This document shows, piece by piece, positions 1 to 9,275 of a stretch of 64,000 nt of DNA (position 1 is its first letter; each line of letters opens with the position of its first letter). Origin of the DNA: Spiroplasma floricola 23-6 (GTDB lineage: Bacteria > Bacillota_I > Bacilli_A > Mycoplasmatales > Mycoplasmataceae); assembly GCF_002813555.1 (NCBI RefSeq), contig NZ_CP025057.1:1220131-1284130 (forward strand), read 5' to 3'. Below the pieces are notes generated by a model that had not been told where the DNA came from, did no database searches, and saw nothing but the letters and a program-made list of their open reading frames with translations. Position numbers and translations under genes: made by a program.

Positions 1-10
1 TTCTCCTTAA
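1..10 (-). promoter_or_regulatory. Ribosome binding site for the next gene of the str operon
   Basis: Read on the minus strand the first ten bases are TTAAGGAGAA, a strong Shine-Dalgarno sequence just after the rpsG stop. It points to another gene starting just outside the window. By conserved str-operon order this would be fusA, which is an inference from synteny only. Confidence 0.6.
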
Positions 11-17
11 TCTTCTA

Positions 18-485
<468 letters not shown>

Positions 486-537
486 AAGTTAGTAACTCCT
501 TTCTTTTTTTAATTGATAAAATGTGAATTACACTCTA

Positions 538-957
538 TTATTTTTTCTCTTTAGGTCTTTTTGTTCCATATAAAGAACGAGATTGCATTCTTCCATTTAC
601 TCCAGTTGTATCTAAAGTACCACGAATTATATGATAACGAACCCCAGGTAAGTCTTTTACCCTTCCTCCACGAATTAACACAACACTGTGTTCTTGTAAG
701 TTGTGTCCTTCTCCTGGAATATAAGCTGTTACTTCCATACCGTTAGTTAATCTAACCCTTGCATACTTACGTAAAGCTGAGTTAGGTTTTTTAGGAGTCA
801 TAGTTGCAACCCTTGTACAAACACCTCTTTTTTGAGGTGCTGAAATTTTAGTAACTTTTTTTAATAAAGTGTTAACCCCTCTGTTTAAAGCAGGAGCTTT
901 AGTTTTTCAAGTTTTTGCTTTTCTTGGTTTTCTAACTAATTGATTAATTGTTGCCAT
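538..957 (-). CDS. rpsL: 30S ribosomal protein S12
   Basis: Decoding-centre protein of the small subunit, 139 residues. It starts [15 protein letters not shown] and contains the [15 protein letters not shown] and [17 protein letters not shown] signatures. Residue 17 or so, in TWKTKAP, is a UGA-encoded tryptophan. The start at 957 is set by AAAGGAGG a few bases upstream; a start at the internal MTPKKPN would lose the conserved N-terminal extension. The classical streptomycin-site lysine in TPKKPNS is present. Confidence 0.97.
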
Positions 958-975
958 TTAAGGTTCCTCCTTTCC

Positions 976-994
976 ACAATACCGAGTGTATTGT
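976..994 (-). promoter_or_regulatory. Leader hairpin in front of rpsL
   Basis: A perfect 7-bp inverted repeat, ACAATAC and GTATTGT with a 5-nt loop, sits directly before the rpsL Shine-Dalgarno sequence in the transcribed leader. It may be a translational control element for the str operon; that role is inference. Confidence 0.4.
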
Positions 995-1009
995 AATCAC
1001 ACAAAATAT

Positions 1010-1039
1010 ATTATATATGAAAAAAGCTTATAAATGCAA
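1010..1039 (-). promoter_or_regulatory. rpsL-rpsG promoter
   Basis: On the minus strand TTGCAT (1034-1039) and a perfect TATAAT (1010-1015) are separated by 18 nt. This gives a transcription start about 45 nt before the rpsL start codon. Confidence 0.6.
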
Positions 1040-1048
1040 ATATTAATT

Positions 1049-1080
1049 AAAAATACAAACCTTTATAGGTTTGTATTTTT
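1049..1080 (-). terminator. Rho-independent terminator
   Basis: A 14-bp perfect inverted repeat with a TTAT loop and A/T tracts on both sides lies at the stop codon of the 252-residue protein gene. It insulates that gene from the rpsL promoter. Confidence 0.8.
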
Positions 1081-1838
1081 TAGTTATATAAAGTAATATC
1101 TGGCATTATATTATCAAATGCTTGTTGATTCATCATTTCTTCTTGTAAAGGATAAACTAGTATTATTTCTAATAAATAAGTCATTAAATAGTAAGTGTTC
1201 ATATATTCCATAAACATTTCAATTCTTTGATTTGTTAAACTATCTTCTTTTATATTAGATAATCTAATATAAATATTTTTGTAGTTTTTATTGAATTCCA
1301 AGATATTTTCCATTAATTTTGCAAATGCTGACTCTACATCTTGTTTTGAAACCTCTTTAAAGAACTTATTTAAAGGTTTAAATACTTCATTAGTATCTTG
1401 ATCTAAATTTAACTGTTCATATTTAGCAATCATTTCATTAGCTTTTACTCCAAATGCTTGTACAGCAGTTGCAACAATAACATCAATTCCTTTTGGATTT
1501 GTTATTACTTCTTTTTCTAAATTCTCTTTTTCCATATTTACATCAATTGAAATAAGAACAATAATTGAGTTTTGCAATATTGACATTAAATGGTTTAAAA
1601 GTATTAGCCTATCTAAGTTTTTATCTAAAACTTCTCAATCTGCAAAAGTCTTGTCAAATTCTTTTCCTAAATTTTCAATATCTTCTCTAGTAGATAATTG
1701 AGAATTCTCATTCAAAAAACTTTCAATATTTGAAGGTACTTTAAATTCATTTTTAATATTTTGTTTTAAATTTTCATATACAGTATTTACTCTTTTAACA
1801 ATGATTTTTTCATAATTAATTGATTTAATTTCTTTCAT
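1080..1838 (-). CDS. Hypothetical protein, 252 aa
   Basis: Not recognised. The frame is continuous once a UGA (Trp) after KEFDKTFAD is read through, giving 252 residues with no signal peptide and no obvious membrane segment. The N-terminal half is charged and predicted helical; the C-terminal half contains a more hydrophobic stretch around MEYMNTYYLMTYLLEIILVY. The start MKEIKSINYEKI at 1838 is preceded by AAAAGAGATTTT. It is divergent from the 1919 gene and ends in a strong terminator, so it is its own transcription unit. Confidence 0.6.
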
Positions 1839-1918
1839 AAAAATCTCTTTTCTAATTTTATATATAAAATAATCATACTACATTTGATATTATTATAAAT
1901 AATAAGGGGGATTTTAAT

Positions 1919-3046
1919 ATGGTATGAGGTGAATCAAATTCAAGAGATTTCTTAGATTGAGCAGATTTTTGCAGAAATAATACTGTTAGAGAAAAATCAA
2001 TAAATACTTCAATAAATGGAGCAAATTTTGCAAACGATAAAAGCTCTTCTCAATACAACTCTGTAAAGGCAACTATTTTAAATACTATAGAGAGTTATAA
2101 AAGCATTAGTGTTCAACAATTATATAACGTTTTGCCAGAAAGTATTGTTGCAAATCCTACTTCAAAACATGTAATTTTACAGTTATATTTTGAAGATAAC
2201 TTAAAAATACAAGGACAAGCTAAAAATAATAATGATCGTGAATCAAATTTTGTTTTAATTTTTGTCAAAAAGATGATACCAAAACAACCTGCTCCATTAA
2301 CTGATAGACAAAAAGGTCAATCAAATATTGAAGACTTAATTGATAATAACTGACAAGCAACTGGTAGAAAACTTGAATTTGACAAAATGGAACGTAAAGA
2401 TAAAAGCAATCTTAATATTAGCTTAAAACGAGTTAATCCAACTCCAACAAATAGAGTTGGAGAAAAGCCAAATATTGATGTTAGAGAAACCATTAAAGAA
2501 AAACCAATTCCTACTCCAATACCAAAAGCTATACCAAAAGAAGAAATACCTGTAAAAGTAAATTCAAATATAACTTACATTGAAATTCCTAAACCAAAAC
2601 CTGAAATAATAAAAGAAGAAGTGGTTAGTCCAATTAAAATGAATCTTGAGTATAGACCAACTCCAAAAGTTAAAGAAGTTATAATTGAAGATAAAGTCTT
2701 TTATGGACTAAGCGCATTTGATCTATATTACATAGAAGCATTTTTAAGTGATGCTGCAATTAAAGAAGAAGCATATCAAAAAGAAATAAAAATTACTAGA
2801 GATATTGTAAAAGTAAGAGGAGATATTAAATATACTGAAGAAAAGCAATATTCTAGTTTAGGTAAAAACATTGCAAAATTTTTTGGTTGTTTAACTATAG
2901 TTGGTATTCCCTTTGTAATTGCATACAGTGGAAATAAAATAAGAAAAAAAGCAACTAAAACTTATAAAGAACAGTTGAAAAATAGAGGCTATGATTCTAT
3001 TAAGCAAGATTTAAAATTAGCTAATCCTAAGATAATAGAGTTTTAA
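1919..3046 (+). CDS. Hypothetical protein with proline-rich linker and membrane-like segment, 375 aa
   Basis: Not recognised. It reads MVWGESNSRDFLDWADFC at the start and needs three UGA tryptophans to stay open. Residues about 70-150 form a folded-looking N-terminal domain. A Pro/Lys/Glu-rich linker follows (KPIPTPIPKAIPKEEIP), then a C-terminal part with a hydrophobic stretch (FFGCLTIVGIPFVIAYSG) inside a very basic region. That stretch could be a single membrane anchor. The start is chosen because AAGGGGGA precedes it by 10 nt, an unusually G-rich ribosome binding site in so AT-rich a genome. A bidirectional terminator follows. Confidence 0.65.
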
Positions 3047-3078
3047 AAAAAAGAACCTAATTTTGAGGTTCTTTTTTT
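3045..3078. terminator. Bidirectional terminator between convergent genes
   Basis: A 12-bp stem (AAAAAAGAACCT and its complement) with a 7-nt loop is flanked by A and T runs. It sits between the stop of the 375-residue gene and the stop of the 64-residue gene. Confidence 0.8.
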
Positions 3079-3271
3079 ACATTTCTTGTCTTTTAAAACT
3101 ACTTTTTAAAATTTTTGCTTCACTTATAATATTTTTTAATTCATTTTTCTTAATTTTGATTTCTAACTTTGCTTGTTTAATTGCTTCTTTACATTTTTCA
3201 ATTTCAGTTTCCTTAGCATTTTTTTTTACTTTAAAATCAGCTAACTTATCTTTTAATTCTTCTTTTGTCAT
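3077..3271 (-). CDS. Small coiled-coil protein, 64 aa
   Basis: Not recognised. MTKEELKDKLADFKVKKNA opens a 64-residue, highly charged, almost wholly helical sequence with heptad-like spacing of Leu, Ile and Lys/Glu, so probably a short coiled coil. An in-frame upstream start exists, but the ATG at 3271 has AAGGAG at ideal spacing and is preferred. There is no signal peptide. Confidence 0.55.
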   Translation of the reverse strand: MTKEELKDKLADFKVKKNAKETEIEKCKEAIKQAKLEIKIKKNELKNIISEAKILKSSFKRQEM

Positions 3272-3376
3272 AATTGTTTCTCCTTGGTTTATAAGAACAT
3301 TTTGCTTACTCAATAATTTTAATTTAAAAGCCAATTATTGTCAAATATAGTCTTTTTATGCTAAGAAACTCTTTTT

Positions 3377-3953
3377 TTATTTTTTTGTATTCGGATTTTC
3401 TGTTAAAGCTCACTTTTCCATTTTTTCAAAATGATCTACAATTTTTTTAGGTGTTAATGAGTTAATTAACTCATTTTTTGTTTCATAAAATCTTTCAATT
3501 CTGTTATCCTCTTTTAAAATAATTAAATCTATTTCTTTTCCTTTAGGAGAATATAAAGTTTTTCTATAATCCAAATTTGGAGTAAACTGTTGAATTTTAT
3601 ATTTATATATAAAATCTCAAGCTCTATATATATCATTTTTGTTTTTCTACAGAAGTAGCATTAAACTCCTTTTGTAATTCAGTTTGTTCTTGTTTTGTTT
3701 TATTAAAATAGTCATTTTCAACTTTTCATTTATATGACTTTTCTATTGCTATTTCTCTTCAATAGTCCAAATCATCATATTTTACTTTTATTTTCTCTTC
3801 TATTTCTTCAATACTTTTTGGTTGTTCTGTTTCCATAAAAAAGTCTTTATCTGTTTCTATTTCTTTTTCTCCTTTAATTTGACATGAAGTTAAAGTTAAA
3901 GTACTCATAGCAGTCATTGAAAAAGCTGCTATTAAATTTAATAATTTTTTCAT
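3377..3953 (-). pseudogene. Tandem lipoprotein copy 1, out of frame at TA tract
   Basis: The copy farthest from the array's upstream end. The first frame (3624-3953, 109 aa) has a lipoprotein signal peptide, MKKLLNLIAAFSMTAMSTL, with lipobox LTSC at residue 24, then an acidic segment. At the (TA)4 tract, 3625-3632, it meets TAG. The tail (YKIQQFTPNLDYRKTLYSP onward to WALTENPNTKK) is fully open in the +1 frame down to 3377. The whole unit is 577 nt, 2 short of 579, so one more TA would restore a 192-residue protein. UGA is Trp in both halves. It is either a phase-OFF allele or a frameshifted pseudogene; the conserved tail favours the first. Confidence 0.75.
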
Positions 3954-3984
3954 ATTATCATTTCCTCTCTCAAAAATATATATT

Positions 3985-4561
3985 CTATTTTTTTGTATTC
4001 GGATTTTCTGTTAAAGCTCACTGTTCCATTTTTTTATAGTGATCTACAATTTTTTTAGGTGTTAATGAGTTAATTAAATGGTTTCTATTATTATAAAATC
4101 ATTTCATACTATTCTCATTTTTTGATATATCTAAGTTTATTTCTTTTCCTTTAGGAGAATATAAAGTTTTTTTATAATCTAAATTTGGAAAAAACTGCTG
4201 AATCTTATACTCATATATAAATTTCCAAGCTATATATATAAAATTTTTGTTGTTCTATGCAAGTAGCATTAAATTTTTTAGTTAATTCTTCTCTCTCTTC
4301 TTTAGTTTTGTTTCAATAATCATTAGCTCAAACTCACTGATCTCATTTATCATGCGACAATTCATTATACTCCTTTTGTATATCATATGTATTTATTATT
4401 CTTTCTTCTACTTCTTCAATACTTTTCGGTTGCTCTGTTTCCATAAAAAAGTCTTTATCTGTTTCTATTTCTTTTTCTCCTTTAATTTGACATGAAGTTA
4501 AAGTTAAAGTACTCATAGCAGTCATTGAAAAGGCTGCTATTAAATTTAATAATTTTTTCAT
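3985..4561 (-). pseudogene. Tandem lipoprotein copy 2, out of frame at TA tract
   Basis: Same signal peptide and lipobox as the other copies, but its middle is the most divergent (SIEEVEERIINTYDIQKEY, then a Trp-rich stretch encoded by several UGA codons). The first frame stops at TAA, 4205-4207, after 118 residues. The tract is (TA)5 at 4231-4240, and (TA)6 would join it to the tail beginning AWKFIYEYKIQQFF. A TGG tryptophan codon occurs in that tail. The unit is 577 nt, again 2 short of a multiple of three. The intergenic spacer to copy 1 is 31 nt. Confidence 0.75.
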
Positions 4562-4592
4562 ATTATCATTTCCTCTCTCAAAAATATATATT

Positions 4593-5171
4593 CTATTTTT
4601 TTGTATTAGGATTTTCTGTTAAAGCTCACTTTTCCATTTTTTCAAAATGATCTACAATTTTTTTAGGTGTTAATGAGTTAATTAGATCATTTTTTATTTT
4701 ATAAAATCATTTAATGCTATTTTCATCTTTTAAAATAATTAATCGTATTTTTTTACCTTTAGGAGAATATAAAGTTTTTTTGTAATCTAAATTTGGAATA
4801 AACTGTTGAATTTTATACTCATATATATTATTTCAAGCCATATATATATAAAATTTTTGTTGTTCTATGCAAGTAGCATCAAATTTTTTTTCTAATTCAG
4901 CTTGTTCTTGTTTTGTTTTATTAAAATAGTCATTTTCAACTTTTCATTTATATAACTTTTCTATTGCTATCTCTCTTCAATAGTCTAGATCATCATATTT
5001 TACTTTTATTTTCTCTTCTATTTCTTCAATACTTTTTGGTTGTTCTGTTTCCATGAAAAAGTCTTTATCTGTTTCTACTTCTTTTTCTTCTTTAATTTGA
5101 CATGAAGTTAAAGTTAAAGTACTCATAGCAGTCATTGAAAAAGCTGCTATTAAATTTAATAATTTTTTCAT
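4593..5171 (-). CDS. Tandem lipoprotein copy 3, the only in-frame copy, 192 aa
   Basis: Predicted surface lipoprotein: signal peptide ending in lipobox LTSC (Cys24), acidic linker, then a Lys/Glu/Tyr-rich domain and the tail IVDHFEKMEKWALTENPN. Unlike its four neighbours it reads straight through the TA tract (4841-4850, followed by TGG on the coding strand), so the middle joins the tail as FYIYMAWNNIYEYKIQQF. The final repeat unit appears as TG rather than TA, which both restores frame and interrupts the dinucleotide run. UGA encodes several Trp. Ribosome binding site GAGAGG lies 10 nt upstream. Function unknown; surface exposure is inferred from the lipobox. Confidence 0.85.
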
Positions 5172-5202
5172 ATTATCATTTCCTCTCTCAAAAATATATA
5201 TT

Positions 5203-5773
5203 CTATTTTTTTGTATTCGGATTTTCTGTTAAAGCTCACTTTTCCATTTTTTCAAAATGATCTACAATTTTTTTAGGAGTCAATGAGTTAATTAGATCAT
5301 TTTTTGCTTCATAAAATCATTTAATAATATTCTTATTTTTTGATATATCTAGGCTTATTTCTTTTCCTTTAGGGGAATATAAAATTTTTTTATAATCTGA
5401 ATTTGGAATAAACTGTTGAATTTTATATTCATATATTTCATTTCAAGCCTTATATATATCATTTTTGCTTTTCTATAGAAGTAGCATTAAACTCTTTATG
5501 TAATTCAGCTTGTTCTTGTTTTGTTTTATTGAAATAGTCTTTTTCAACTTTTCATTTATATGACTTTTCTATTGCTATTTCTCTTCAATAGTCTAGATCA
5601 TCATATTTTACTTTTATTTTCTCTTCTATTTCTTCAATACTTTTTGGTTGTTCTGTTTCCATAAAAAAGTCTTTATCTGTTTCTTTTTCTCCTTTAATTT
5701 GACATGAAGTTAAAGTTAAAGTACTCATAGCAGTCATTGAAAAAGCTGCTATTAAATTTAATAATTTTTTCAT
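5203..5773 (-). pseudogene. Tandem lipoprotein copy 4, out of frame at TA tract
   Basis: Two codons shorter than its sisters in the acidic linker (GEKETDKD rather than GEKEIETDKD). The first frame ends with TAA at 5450-5452 after 107 residues, at a (TA)4 tract 5451-5458. The tail (AWNEIYEYKIQQFIPN onward) is intact in the shifted frame to the TAG at 5203. The length of 571 nt is 2 short of a full frame. Its late-middle segment (KGKEISLDISKN) resembles copy 2 rather than copies 1 and 5, a mosaic pattern. Confidence 0.75.
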
Positions 5774-5804
5774 ATTATCATTGCCTCTCTCAAAAATATA
5801 TACT

Positions 5805-6381
5805 CTATTTTTTTGTATTCGGATTTTCTGTTAAAGCTCACTTTTCCATTTTTTCAAAATGATCTACAATTTTTTTAGGTGTCAATGAGTTAATTATTTC
5901 ATTTTTTGTTTCATAAAATATTTTAATTCTGTTATCCTCTTTTAAAATAATTAAATCTATTTCTTTTCCTTTAGGAGAATATAAAGTTTTTCTATAATCT
6001 AAATTTGGAGTAAACTGTTGAATTTTATATTCATATATAAAATCTCAAGCTCTATATATATCATTTCTGCATTTCTATAGAAGTAGCATTAAACTCTTTA
6101 TTTAATTCATCCTGTTCTTGTTCTGTTTTTTCAAAATATTTATTATCAACTTTTCATTTATATCATTTCTCTATTGCTATTTCTTTTCAATAGTCTAGAT
6201 CATCATATTTTACTTTTATTTTTTCTTCTATTTCTTCAATACTTTTTGGTTGCTCTGTTTCCATAAAAAAGTCTTTATCTGTTTCTATTTCTTTTTCTCC
6301 TTTAATTTGACATGAAGTTAAAGTTAAAGTACTCATAGCAGTCATTGAAAATGCTGCAATTAAATTTAATAATTTTTTCAT
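5805..6381 (-). pseudogene. Tandem lipoprotein copy 5, out of frame at TA tract
   Basis: The promoter-proximal copy. Signal peptide, lipobox and acidic linker are as in copy 1. The first frame ends at TAG, 6052-6054, after 109 residues; the tract is (TA)4 at 6053-6060. The tail is open in the +1 frame to 5805 and is close to copy 1 (KGKEIDLIILKEDNRIKIF). Unit length is 577 nt, 2 short of frame. A TATAAT at 6421-6426 lies about 40 nt upstream of the start and could drive the whole array. Confidence 0.75.
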
Positions 6382-6420
6382 ATTATCATTTCCTCTCTCA
6401 AAAATATAATATATTTTTAC

Positions 6421-6426
6421 ATTATA
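6421..6426 (-). promoter_or_regulatory. Candidate -10 element for the lipoprotein array
   Basis: A perfect TATAAT on the minus strand, 40 nt before the start of copy 5. No convincing -35 box was found, so the call is tentative. The 31-nt gaps between copies leave little room for separate promoters. Confidence 0.4.
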
Positions 6427-6516
6427 AAAACATTTTTAAATGTTAAAAGAAATTTTATAAGTTGCTAAAAAAAATTATTTTAAATTAGAATAATATCGAA
6501 AGGAATAAAACTAAAT

Positions 6517-9261
6517 ATAATTGAGAACAAAAAAAGTAGTTTAGGAAAGTTTGTTGATAAATTACTTAAAAGTAAAGAACAAAAAAGTATAAAAAAATAC
6601 TTAGTAGTTAGCTCCATAATAGGACTTGCTTTATCTTTAACTTTATCAGTAACTTTACCTATAGTTTTAAAAAATAAAACAGCACAAATTCAAGAAGAAA
6701 TTTATTATAAATTTGAGGATAAATATTTTTCATCAAAAGAAGAAATATATAAATATTCAAGTGACAAAGCTAAACAAAATAACTACTCATTTGAAACAAG
6801 TAAATTCATTCTAGATGATAATGTTTTTTCATCAAAAAATAAATTAAATGAATATATTAAAAATAAATTTAACATTGAAAAAGATATTACAAAAAATAAT
6901 CCTAATGATTATTTAATTAACTCATCAGGAGAGCTTTCACCACTTGTAAAAACAAGTGATTATGAAAAAAATATTAAAGTATATAAAGGGGTAAATGGTG
7001 ATGCTTATACTTCTGAAAATGATGCGAAAGAATCATTTATAAACAACTATAGAATAAATTATCAAGTAGATGGTAGCTTATTTGATAATACTTTCAGTGC
7101 AAGAGAGTATTATTTAAAGAAAAAATTATTTGATTTAGAAAAACAAATAAAAAAAGAAGTTTGTTATGAACAAGGAGGAATCTGTCAAACAAAAGAAGAA
7201 ATCAAATCTTGATTAAGAAATAATATTGAAAAAGGATTTGAATATAACGGAAAGGATTTTTCAAATTTAAATTATACAGACTTTCTAAATGCTATGAGAG
7301 ATTTAGATGAGGACATTATTAATACTCATATTAAAGATGTTATAAATGCTAATAAAAGTTCTTATTGAGTAACTCAAAATACATCAAATCGACTTGGATA
7401 TTTTGTTGGACCTAAATATTTTGAAAGTAAAGAAAAAGTATCTAATATTGCCAAATTTAATGCTATAGAATCTTATGATGTTAATTACTTTATGAGCTAC
7501 TTTGTTGCTATTCCAGCAATTGGTCTGCTTATAAATTCATTCATTGAATCTAAAGAATCTACACAAAAAAAATATAATATGGAAAACTACTTGAATAATA
7601 TATTGAACAAAGATGAAACTATAGAAATAAATAGTATAATTCAAGAATTAAGTCTAAACCAATTGGATAGTTTATCAGAAGGATTAAATGATATTAATGA
7701 TCCAGAATTTAGTAATTTTTATAAACTATTGGTATCTTTTAAAAGATTAATAGAAATATCAAAAATTTTTGGTATAAAAAAAATAGAAACCAAAGATCTG
7801 GAGTCAATAATCCAGCAAACAGTTATTAGTATTTTAAATAAAAATAAAGACTTTATTAATGGAATTTTAAACACTAGAAATAATAAAGAAAGTTTGAGTA
7901 TTTTAAACAAACTTAGTTTTGAAGATATTTATTCTTTATTTTTAAACACAAGTAATTTCTTTAATAAAGGAGGAGTTAATAAAGTAGTATGAGATCTAAC
8001 ACAAGGCTTTTTAAATAAAGTAGATAAAGTAATGGATGCTTTTGGTGATGGAGTTAACGCAGCTAGTGATTTAGCAGGTTTATTTTCAAAAGATAAGAAG
8101 AAATCTAATAAAAATGATAAAAAACTTTCAGTAAGTTTAAAGAAAAAAACAGCTGAAATTTGAAGCAAATTACATAAAAAAAATGAAGATGTTTTAAAAG
8201 CTCTTGGAATGCAAGATTATAGAACTAAAGAAAGAGCTGGACCTATTGTAATAATGAAAGCTATTAGTACAGTATGAAGTTTAGGAAAAATAATGAGTTT
8301 TATATCTTTGAAAACATATGAAGCAAAGTTAGATAGTAACCAATCATTATATTATTTTGAACCAACTATTAAAATACCTTTTACAGATATTACTTTTGGA
8401 GGATCTGTTCAAGATCAAGAAATTAAAACTTTAATAGATACTCCTTTAAAATATTTTAATCCTAAAAATAATGGAAAAGAAATAAATGAATTATATGAAT
8501 TTAATGGAAAATATTATCATGAAAAAAGTAAAGCTATTAAAGATTTAAAATATGAAATATTTAAGAAACCAGAAGATTACTTAAAAACTAAAAAAATACT
8601 AACTTCAGTTATTAGTAAAGACAATACTTATAAATTGAATTTACCACAAGTATGTAATGGAGATGAAAAACAAAAAGACTGTATATCAAATTATGAATAC
8701 AACAGAAGATTTGCACAAGAAAAAGAGAAATTTATAGAAAATTTATTTAATAGATTTTATGAAAATAGCAAAAAAGAATACTTTTTAGATGGTTTTGGTG
8801 GAGCACATACAAGCAAAGAAATAGCTATGAATGAGTTAAAAAGAAAAGCTGATAAAGTTGAAAACTATAAAAGAGTTTATATTTATATGCTAAATAATAA
8901 TAGAGTTATTAAAAATAGATTAGAAGATATTAAAGAATTTATTAGAAATAATCAGCCTTTAGAATATAAAAATATTATAAATACAGATTTAATTAAAACT
9001 AATCATTTTGATAGTTTAAAAGAAAATAATAATTATACTTTTGATATCTGAAAAGTAAATTTCTATGGGCAAGAAAAATATTTTAGATCTCAATTAGAAC
9101 TTTGAAAATTTTTAGAGAATAAACTAAATTACAAAGTTATGAATTATACAAGAGAAGAAACAACTCATGTTTATAACAATATAGAATTTATAAAAAAAGA
9201 AGAATTTATAAATTGAATTAATAATCAAATAGTAGAAGTTAGAAAACAAAAAATTAATTAA
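6517..9261 (+). CDS. Large membrane or surface protein, about 914 aa, non-ATG start
   Basis: Not recognised. The frame is open from 6484 but has no ATG, GTG or TTG before its first hydrophobic segment (YLVVSSIIGLALSLTLSV). AAAGGA at 6499-6504 points to ATA 6517 or ATT 6520 as start; both are rare initiators allowed in code 4. A second hydrophobic segment lies near residue 330 (MSYFVAIPAIGLLIN) and a weaker one near SLGKIMSF. Between them a motif recurs, roughly aromatic-x-Ser-Lys-Glu/Asn, as in KYFSSKEEIYKY, NVFSSKNKLNEY, KYFESKEKV and KYYHEKSKAI. UGA encodes many Trp. It is followed 14 nt later by a related gene, so the two form an operon. Lost-ATG pseudogene is the alternative. Confidence 0.65.
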
Positions 9262-9275
9262 AAGGAGATAAAAAA

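Larger units (their letters stand above)
3377..6415 (-). repeat. Five-copy tandem array of lipoprotein genes
   Basis: Five direct repeats of about 602-610 bp (gene starts 3953, 4561, 5171, 5773, 6381), each a signal peptide plus lipobox, a variable middle, a TA dinucleotide tract and a near-identical tail. The 31-nt gaps between copies are also repeated and carry a GAGAGAGGAAATGATAAT leader. The first 170 or so bases of each copy are almost identical while the middles differ, suggesting duplication followed by gene conversion. Confidence 0.95.

Noticed and set aside
2354..2386. Apparent stop codons splitting genes (for example 1919-3046, 14301-16097, 21236-23086)
   Set aside because: The interruptions are UGA codons read as tryptophan in this genetic code; conserved genes such as rpmH and rpsL show the same.
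3377..6381. Direct repeats could be a CRISPR array or an IS cluster
   Set aside because: Repeat units of about 606 bp encode signal peptides and proteins; there are no short repeats with unique spacers, no cas genes and no transposase or terminal inverted repeats.
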